DNA of 64,000 bases from Bacteroides sp. GM023. Its GTDB lineage: Bacteria > Bacteroidota > Bacteroidia > Bacteroidales > Bacteroidaceae. Shown in pieces: positions 8,209 through 14,069 of the stretch. Numbering within the stretch: the first letter of the stretch is position 1; each line of letters begins with the position of its first letter. The position numbers and the translations under genes were made by a program. Location of the stretch: NCBI RefSeq assembly GCF_014750685.1, contig NZ_JAAXGE010000002.1, positions 62,001 through 126,000 of the forward strand. The letters run 5' to 3'. The notes beneath the pieces are model-generated. The model was not told the DNA's origin, searched no databases, and saw only the letters and a list, made by a program, of their open reading frames with translations.

Positions 8209-8272
8209 GTTATCAATATTTTAATGATATTACAGATTTATTTTACTTGCCCTGCAACTTTAGCAAGAATTA
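8209..8272 (-). repeat. Conserved 5' leader of precursor genes, copy 3
   Basis: About 64 bp upstream of the precursor 3 ATG, ending in the stop codon of the VKOR-Trx gene at 8270-8272. It has a few more substitutions than copies 1 and 2 share with each other. Because it directly joins the intact VKOR-Trx gene, this copy probably shows the ancestral arrangement. Confidence 0.75.
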
Positions 8273-9859
8273 TTTAGGATCGATCTCTAAATCTGTAAAA
8301 AATGCAAGTTTTTCTATCTGTTGGAAAAACATCTCAGGCAATTCATAACCATCAAAAATGACTGTAGGTGTTGCTCGTAGTTTTGTCTTCCCTTTCCAAT
8401 CTATATGTTTCTGATATTCTTCGCTTATTATATTTTCCTCAATGGTAAAAGAATATCTTTTAAAGAAATCCTCTTTGTTATATTTTCCTTTCTCAAACCA
8501 TTCATTATATATTTTATTCCTTTCTCTCCCTGTATAGATTTTATTTATATAGAGAAAAAACTCACAGCTAGAAATTAGTGTACTATTGAATGATGATAGT
8601 ATATATTGTATTCTAAATTGATTATTTGTATCTTCTAATAACTTCTCAATTTTGCTATGCATTCTTGCACAAGGTCCACAATGCGGATTCGAGAAAACCG
8701 TGATTGTATTTTGCGCATCTGGATTGCCAAATATAATAGTGGGCATATCTTTAGATATCTCATAAAAAGTCTGCTCTTTTAACATGCTTGCAAAGACTTT
8801 GTCATTCATCTTCAAATTATTGAATTGCTGAGTGATCTTTGTCAATTTCTTACTTGCTATCAAATTTGGCAATAAAAGATGTATCAGTAAAAAAGGAACG
8901 CCATAAATCAAAGTCATCGACAAAATATCTAAAATAGTAAATTCCGGCAGTTGAACCAATCTGGACAGCAAACTAGTTATAAACAAGAGCCAAAATATTA
9001 GTTGTACAATTAAACACAAAGGACACCATGCCTTAGCCCTGAACTTTTGATACCATACACTCCAAAAACTATAGAATACCCCCAACATATTTAAAAGCAC
9101 CCAATAAGATAATAGCTTGGGAGTAAAAAGTAAAAGAAATGTATTAGATAAGAAATAGCCTAATCCCAATTCGCTCCATCCTATGACACCTAAAAACTTT
9201 GCAGCGGAAGAACTCAGTACATCATTACAGTCACTCTTGAAAAATAGAGAACATATTTTATCTGCAATACTACTATGGATACTAATTTGCTTTTGCACTA
9301 AAAGACAACTGATATATATCCCTAATAAATTCAATATAAGTAGTAAAATCGAGCCCCAAGTATGGAGAAATTGATTTTGATAAAATCCAATTGCAATCAA
9401 AGTTATTCCAGCCAAAATGAGCAATATTTTTGGAATAGATATAGCCAATTCTTCTTTTCTGTGTTGCTTATAATCTGGTTCAACCGATGTTGTATTAGCT
9501 TCGGTCACAAGTATAACTCCAGACCAAATATCAAAGAAGTCTTTAACAGGTATGGTTAGTTTCTTTTGATGCCAGTAATAAGTAATATTTTCATTAGAAA
9601 TATATTTGACTGTAACAAAATCATTACCTATATGAGCTATGAAAGGAACTTCTAAGAAATAAACATCTTCTTTATTTGTAACTTCTATTCCTTTATTATA
9701 TACACTATAATGGTTGAGCATTTTAGACAATCCAAATAAGCTATATTTATACGGATGTTCATTAAAATATGCATTCGTATATTTATCTGTATGCTTTACA
9801 TTTAGTAAAGAAAGGATTGATACCAAATTATTTGTATGTTTCTTTAAAAAGAGAGTCAT
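8270..9859 (-). CDS. C39-like / VKOR / thioredoxin fusion, disulfide-forming membrane enzyme
   Basis: A 529-residue protein with three parts. Residues ~1-125 resemble a peptidase C39 domain (HIGNDFVTV, later IWSG) but lack the catalytic Cys: the expected Cys position reads SLFGLSKML. Residues ~140-335 form a VKOR-type membrane domain with C203, C211 and the active-site pair C279/C282 in AWCPLCL. Residues ~370-529 form a DsbA/thioredoxin-like domain with PHCGPCARM (C394, C397) and RATPTVIF as the cis-proline loop. VKOR-thioredoxin proteins oxidise thiols outside the cytoplasm and pass electrons to quinone. The dead C39-like domain could bind GG leaders, as C39-like domains of some ABC exporters do. 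The gene lies 17 bp after the GT10 gene and just before precursor 3, so it probably oxidises the exported peptides. Confidence 0.88.
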   Translation of the reverse strand: MTLFLKKHTNNLVSILSLLNVKHTDKYTNAYFNEHPYKYSLFGLSKMLNHYSVYNKGIEVTNKEDVYFLEVPFIAHIGNDFVTVKYISNENITYYWHQKKLTIPVKDFFDIWSGVILVTEANTTSVEPDYKQHRKEELAISIPKILLILAGITLIAIGFYQNQFLHTWGSILLLILNLLGIYISCLLVQKQISIHSSIADKICSLFFKSDCNDVLSSSAAKFLGVIGWSELGLGYFLSNTFLLLFTPKLLSYWVLLNMLGVFYSFWSVWYQKFRAKAWCPLCLIVQLIFWLLFITSLLSRLVQLPEFTILDILSMTLIYGVPFLLIHLLLPNLIASKKLTKITQQFNNLKMNDKVFASMLKEQTFYEISKDMPTIIFGNPDAQNTITVFSNPHCGPCARMHSKIEKLLEDTNNQFRIQYILSSFNSTLISSCEFFLYINKIYTGRERNKIYNEWFEKGKYNKEDFFKRYSFTIEENIISEEYQKHIDWKGKTKLRATPTVIFDGYELPEMFFQQIEKLAFFTDLEIDPK

Positions 9860-9876
9860 ATTATGCTAACATTGAT

Positions 9877-10779
9877 TTACAAATTCAACAATTCAATCTT
9901 ATTTTTCGCCAACATTATCATTTTTATAAAAGCATGAACTTGTTGTTCTTCAATTAACCTTTTCAACTCAGCCCTTAATGGTTTCTTCTTCCATTCCAAA
10001 AATGTATCATATTCTGCTATACCTTGACAATACTTCATTATATCATCAGCTAATCTTTTTGGAGAGCCATAATCTCTGACATCTATAAAAGTACGTTCTC
10101 CCGGAGAAAACATCTCAATATTAGGAGCGCCAAGATAAATAGGAACAGAACCAGCAATAAGCGGTTCAAAGAACTTCTCTGTCACATAATCTTTACTTAT
10201 TGCATTTTCAAATGCAATAGTAAACTTATATTGTTTTATTATATCAAGTTTGGTAATATAACCTTTATCTTCATCCAATACACAATTCCTTCTCCAGCTG
10301 CCATAAGAATCAATAGGTAAGTATTCCATTAATTCTGAAATATATTCCAACCGATGACTATTATTTACGGGACTGGATATAAACATACACACATCTTTAG
10401 TCTTTTCACAAGACGGAGTGAGCAGTTTTTCTTTGAAAGTATAATCATAATATGGTAACACAATATCCGAATCCAAATGATAAGTCATCCAAAGATCAAA
10501 TATATCTTTTAATTCGTCGGAAAGCATCCAAGGATAATTAACCTCACTTTCATAACTCCACGCCACCCAAATCTGGTGCTCCGGTTTCTCAAGGTCACCT
10601 TCCAGTTCACGATATAAAAAAGGAAGATTGAACACCACTACATCAGCAACCGACATTTTATCCCGATCATACGTGATTTGTATATCGCAAGGTAAAATTT
10701 GCGATAGCTCATCCATTCTCAGTTGATCATAAATAGAGAATTTTGTACGGAGAATTTTTGTCCAAAATAAAATCAGCAT
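9877..10779 (-). CDS. GT10 fucosyltransferase-like glycosyltransferase
   Basis: A 300-residue protein with the hallmark region of GT10 alpha-1,3/1,4-fucosyltransferases: YKFTIAFENA, then DYVTEKFFEPL, then GSVPIYLGAPN, about residues 175-215. These residues bind GDP-fucose in the family. No signal peptide is seen, so it acts in the cytoplasm or at the inner face of the membrane. It is the first gene after the promoter at 10820-10851, and the VKOR-Trx gene follows by 17 bp, placing it in the peptide operon. In Bacteroides such enzymes usually modify capsule, LPS or O-linked glycoprotein glycans. Whether this one fucosylates the peptides or a surface glycan is open. Confidence 0.88.
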   Translation of the reverse strand: MLILFWTKILRTKFSIYDQLRMDELSQILPCDIQITYDRDKMSVADVVVFNLPFLYRELEGDLEKPEHQIWVAWSYESEVNYPWMLSDELKDIFDLWMTYHLDSDIVLPYYDYTFKEKLLTPSCEKTKDVCMFISSPVNNSHRLEYISELMEYLPIDSYGSWRRNCVLDEDKGYITKLDIIKQYKFTIAFENAISKDYVTEKFFEPLIAGSVPIYLGAPNIEMFSPGERTFIDVRDYGSPKRLADDIMKYCQGIAEYDTFLEWKKKPLRAELKRLIEEQQVHAFIKMIMLAKNKIELLNL

Positions 10780-10819
10780 ATCATTTTGTATTTCATAATA
10801 TTGTACATAACCCTTGTTT

Positions 10820-10851
10820 CAAAGTTACGAAATCGTCAATTTGTATCCAAA
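10820..10851 (-). promoter_or_regulatory. Bacteroides promoter of the GG-peptide operon
   Basis: On the minus strand TTTG (10848-10851) is followed by exactly 20 bp and TAACTTTG (10820-10827). This matches the primary sigma consensus of Bacteroides (TTTG, 19-21 bp, TAnnTTTG). The predicted start of transcription near 10813 gives a leader of roughly 33 nt before the GT10 ATG at 10779. It makes the GT10 gene the first of an operon that includes the oxidase and all three peptides. Confidence 0.8.
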
Positions 10852-10973
10852 AATCGCGATGGACATTTTTAGACTTTTTTCTCACTAATAATCAACACAT
10901 TAGGCGTTACAATCAAGCACTCGATGGACACGCTAAAAAGGAGTAGTTAAAAATAAAGAGACAATTCAGTCTT

Positions 10974-11891
10974 TTATCCGATCCTCACCATAAGTACTCC
11001 CCAAATATACTTCATCTTCAATACCCATGCTTGGAACTTACTTTGAGGTTTCAATATCAACAGATAATCATAAAATGGAAGCAAATATTCATAGTGTGTC
11101 ACTGCTCTACGATAATGGTTTATTACTTTCTCCTGTGCATTGCAGGTAACAGCAAGCCTCAACATATGCTTATGATAATTCATATAAATCCGGTCTGTTA
11201 TCTCATCCTCTATCGAACGTATAAAACGGATGCACGAATCGAAGTCAATTGTACGGGAAGTGTTAGAGCAATAATAAATCACTGTAGGAGTAATCTTCGG
11301 GGACATCCTGTACTTCCGACTATACCTGACCACGAAGTCGTAATCCTGATGCCGATAAAGTTCCTCATCCCAAAGAATCTCTTTCGCACTTGAAGCAGTC
11401 ATTACAAGCGTAGAAGTCTGCGCTCCATATCCCGTGGAAAGCAGAAAATCAATCATTGTTTCACCCTCATTTACCGAGCGGGTAGTAAAAACCGAATCCA
11501 TTTTTCCTCTAAGAATCAAGCTGCTATACACACAATCAGTTTGTCCTTCCGATAAAACACGAAGAGAATCCTCTAAGTGACTTTCCAACCATTCGTCATC
11601 CGAATCAAGCATGGCGATATATGCCCCCTGACTGTGAAGAATACCATAATTGCGAGCCACATTGGCATTGGTGTGTTCTGTCAGGCGGTAATAAGATATG
11701 CGGGGATCACCTAATGCCTTGATTATTGGGAAAAGCTCCATATCCGAGCCGTCATCCACACAGATTGCTTCCCAATGCGTATGACTTTGCTTGCATACAC
11801 TCTCGAGCGTTCTCAGAAGCTCGGCAGAATTATAACAGGGAATAACGACTGATACTAGCAAAGTATCACTAGGAATTATTGCATCTTCCAT
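10974..11891 (-). CDS. GT2 family glycosyltransferase
   Basis: A 305-residue GT-A fold enzyme. The N-terminal SVVIPCYNSAELL and CVDDGS bind the nucleotide sugar, and MLDSDDEWLE near residue 95 holds the metal-binding DxD-type site. No membrane segment is visible apart from weak hydrophobic stretches at the C-terminus. It starts 21 bp after the DUF2264 gene, so the two form one transcription unit. A separate promoter lies between it and the GT10 gene, so it may or may not belong functionally to the peptide operon. The sugar and acceptor cannot be told from sequence. Confidence 0.85.
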   Translation of the reverse strand: MEDAIIPSDTLLVSVVIPCYNSAELLRTLESVCKQSHTHWEAICVDDGSDMELFPIIKALGDPRISYYRLTEHTNANVARNYGILHSQGAYIAMLDSDDEWLESHLEDSLRVLSEGQTDCVYSSLILRGKMDSVFTTRSVNEGETMIDFLLSTGYGAQTSTLVMTASSAKEILWDEELYRHQDYDFVVRYSRKYRMSPKITPTVIYYCSNTSRTIDFDSCIRFIRSIEDEITDRIYMNYHKHMLRLAVTCNAQEKVINHYRRAVTHYEYLLPFYDYLLILKPQSKFQAWVLKMKYIWGVLMVRIG

Positions 11892-11912
11892 CAGAATCCA
11901 ATATTAAAACAG

Positions 11913-13085
11913 TTAAATAAGTTTCCTGTCAATTCCGGTATCCACTCCCGACCATACTTTTTGTGAGGTCCATGGCTCTGCCGGAGAAGTCCAAAATGAA
12001 TGAGAAGCAGAAAGTCCTAGCGGTAGAAAACTAAGACTAGTAATATAAAGACTACCTGTATTCGTATAGTAGTCTACGATATGGGGTTGATAACCATTTA
12101 CACCTAATGTCAAATATTCCTCAGGAGTAAAGTTCTGCGTACCGTCAAACATTTTTTTGAAGACAGCAGTAAGTGCCGCCCGTACTTGTCCACAGGGTAA
12201 GGATTGTGGAAGTTCTTCGTTTAAAGCTAACATTGCCAATGGTTGAAATACAGCCGTACGATAAGTAGCAGACCGCCCTACGATCGGAAAATATCCTTCA
12301 GGCGAAATCAAGCGTTCAAGGATACACCCGTAACGTTGCATTCTTTTCAATGCCTTCTCATACAAAAAACGATAGGATGGACTTAAGAATTCGGTTAACG
12401 TTTCCAGACATTCCACATACATAGGATGTATTACATAACTACTATAATAATCAAAAGCAAAATGAGCACCATCCGAATACCAACCATCTCCCACATACCA
12501 CTCTTCCATCTTGTTCACAGCGAGAGTGATCCGATATAGGTCATATGCTTCACCAGCTACAAGCAAAAATGTCTCTATAATAGCGGGAAACATCAGCCAA
12601 TTGTTATAAGGCGGAGTTATCTGGCGTAACCTTTTGAACCGCTCAATGTAATGCTGTTTTGTTCGTGGCGCTAGAGGAAGCCACAGTCGTTCATATCCAC
12701 GCAAGAAACTATGCGCAAGATAAGCAGCATCAACCAAGGGTTGCAGTTCTCCTTCCCAAAGCAGACAATCAGGATTATCAGGGTCCACAGCATTTGCATA
12801 GCTCTGGAGAGCCCAACCCTTCAGTTCCTGCCGCAGCTCCGACTCAGAAGTATTGTCATCATCCAACGATAACCAAGGAGCCAAACCAGCCATCAGTCTG
12901 CCAAAACATTCCATATAGGCGACTTGCTTATTTCGTCCGTCCCAAATATGGCTATATTCTACCGACATATTCTTCCTTAGCATACCTTTACTCATATTGC
13001 TAAGTACCGGAACAGCAATCCGGTAAAGAATGCGACACCAAAACTCACGGTCGTCATTGTCCGATATAGTTATTATATTATCCAT
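11913..13085 (-). CDS. DUF2264 family protein
   Basis: A 390-residue protein that fits DUF2264 (PF10022) by its start (REFWCRILYRIAVPVL), the segment WDGRNKQVAYMECFGR near residue 52, and FAFDYYSSYVIHPMYVECL in the middle. The family forms an alpha/alpha-toroid-like fold and often sits near genes for GH105/GH88 enzymes and polysaccharide lyases. Here a GH105/lyase fusion is encoded about 1 kb upstream. No signal peptide is present, so a cytoplasmic location is likely. The gene follows a 529-bp gap with regulatory-looking repeats and is 21 bp before the GT2 gene. Biochemical function unknown. Confidence 0.8.
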   Translation of the reverse strand: MDNIITISDNDDREFWCRILYRIAVPVLSNMSKGMLRKNMSVEYSHIWDGRNKQVAYMECFGRLMAGLAPWLSLDDDNTSESELRQELKGWALQSYANAVDPDNPDCLLWEGELQPLVDAAYLAHSFLRGYERLWLPLAPRTKQHYIERFKRLRQITPPYNNWLMFPAIIETFLLVAGEAYDLYRITLAVNKMEEWYVGDGWYSDGAHFAFDYYSSYVIHPMYVECLETLTEFLSPSYRFLYEKALKRMQRYGCILERLISPEGYFPIVGRSATYRTAVFQPLAMLALNEELPQSLPCGQVRAALTAVFKKMFDGTQNFTPEEYLTLGVNGYQPHIVDYYTNTGSLYITSLSFLPLGLSASHSFWTSPAEPWTSQKVWSGVDTGIDRKLI

Positions 13086-13325
13086 ACAGTTCTAATAATT
13101 TAATTCATCAATGTTACTATTATCCTTAATATGATAAAACAATTACATTGCTAGAATACTCCCAAAAAAATATGCGGTTAGCCGAACTAAATCAAAGTAT
13201 CCTTTTCATCAATCATACGGAAGAATTATGGAATTCTATTAGACGACTTAAACGATTCATCTTATTCTGTTAATTACTTCTTCTAATACTATTAACCGGA
13301 CACAGTTGAACGATAAACTAATTGC

Positions 13326-13379
13326 ACAAGTGCAACCGAACGAAAGGACAAGTGTAACAGAGCATTTACACAAGTGCAA
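13326..13379. repeat. Three direct repeats ACAAGTGYAA at 22-bp spacing
   Basis: ACAAGTGCAA at 13326-13335, ACAAGTGTAA at 13348-13357 and ACAAGTGCAA at 13370-13379. The start-to-start distance is exactly 22 bp both times, about two helical turns, so all copies face the same side of the DNA. The first copy is also part of the small palindrome TTGCAC-AA-GTGCAA. This is the usual layout of operators for AraC-type or other dimerising activators. It lies about 240-290 bp upstream of the DUF2264 start. Confidence 0.7.
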
Positions 13380-13548
13380 TCCAGTAGTCAAAAGCAGATA
13401 GAAAAATCGCCATTAGTTATTTGAATATCAAAACATTACAATAAAAATGCACTTTTTCTCCCAGAAAAGTCTAAAACATATAGTCGTTTTTTGTAAACTT
13501 ATTAAAAAACAGTCCAATTTTACTACTTAAGTATCTGATTATAAACGA

Positions 13549-13604
13549 TGCAACATTTTTGTATTCCCCCTTATATAATTTAAAACTAATACAAAAATGT
13601 TGCA
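13549..13604. repeat. 17-bp perfect inverted repeat
   Basis: The left arm 13549-13565 (TGCAACATTTTTGTATT) is the exact reverse complement of 13588-13604, separated by 22 bp. It lies 11 bp beyond the stop codon of the HTH gene at 13615. On the minus strand it could form a hairpin after that gene, but there is no clear U-run behind it. An operator for a dimeric protein is an equally good reading. Confidence 0.65.
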
Positions 13605-13614
13605 GGTTACGTAA

Positions 13615-14007
13615 TCATACTTTGACGACATCTTTGAAAGCTATCCCTTGTGGAATCATCAGTTTGTCTCTCAAGCGTTGCTTACGTTTACTCAGACTTT
13701 GCGACGAAACACCAAAGAAAACAGCCTGATTTTTATGTTTTACTCCTATATAACAGAAATAACAAAGAGCTGTTTCCTCTTCAGACAAGCAATCATGTTT
13801 AGCCAACCAAATTTCCAACGCATCTCCATAAAGGATATCCATTAGGGTAAATAGCTGCTTCCATTCTTCAGCTACCAATTTGTGACTAAAAGTGACAGGA
13901 GATAGAATTATACGTATCAATATATTAACTGATTTCTGATATTCAAAGATGTATTCATCATTCAGTCTAGCAGTTATCAGGCTATTATAAGCAAAATCTG
14001 TATTCAT
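13615..14007 (-). CDS. Small LuxR-like HTH regulator
   Basis: A 130-residue protein whose last ~55 residues look like a LuxR/sigma-region-4 helix-turn-helix: LSEEETALCYFCYIGVKHK, then FFGVSSQSLSKRKQRLRDKL. The first 75 residues are helical and unassigned. A strong Shine-Dalgarno (AAGGAGG) precedes the ATG at 14007. It lies 62 bp after the GH105/lyase gene on the same strand, so it may be the last gene of PUL1, and it precedes the repeat-rich gap at 13086-13614. It has no receiver or membrane domain. It could control the DUF2264-GT2 unit or the PUL; no target can be assigned from sequence. Confidence 0.65.
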   Translation of the reverse strand: MNTDFAYNSLITARLNDEYIFEYQKSVNILIRIILSPVTFSHKLVAEEWKQLFTLMDILYGDALEIWLAKHDCLSEEETALCYFCYIGVKHKNQAVFFGVSSQSLSKRKQRLRDKLMIPQGIAFKDVVKV

Positions 14008-14069
14008 ATGCTTCCTCCTTATTAAATCATAAGATCATATTATAGTGCTTTTTCATAGCACCCTCATGG

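Larger units (their letters stand above)
13086..13614. other. Gene-free 529 bp with direct and inverted repeats
   Basis: No convincing coding sequence was found on either strand; only a 15-codon frame starts on the minus strand at 13260. The segment is AT-rich. It contains the three phased direct repeats at 13326-13379 and the inverted repeat at 13549-13604. A weak -7-like TACTTTG lies on the minus strand near 13190 without a clear -33 partner. The region probably holds the control sites of the DUF2264-GT2 unit. Confidence 0.6.

Noticed and set aside
13210..13260. 15-codon leader-peptide-like frame upstream of the DUF2264 gene
   Set aside because: Too short to separate from chance, with no attenuator hairpin or codon bias to support it.
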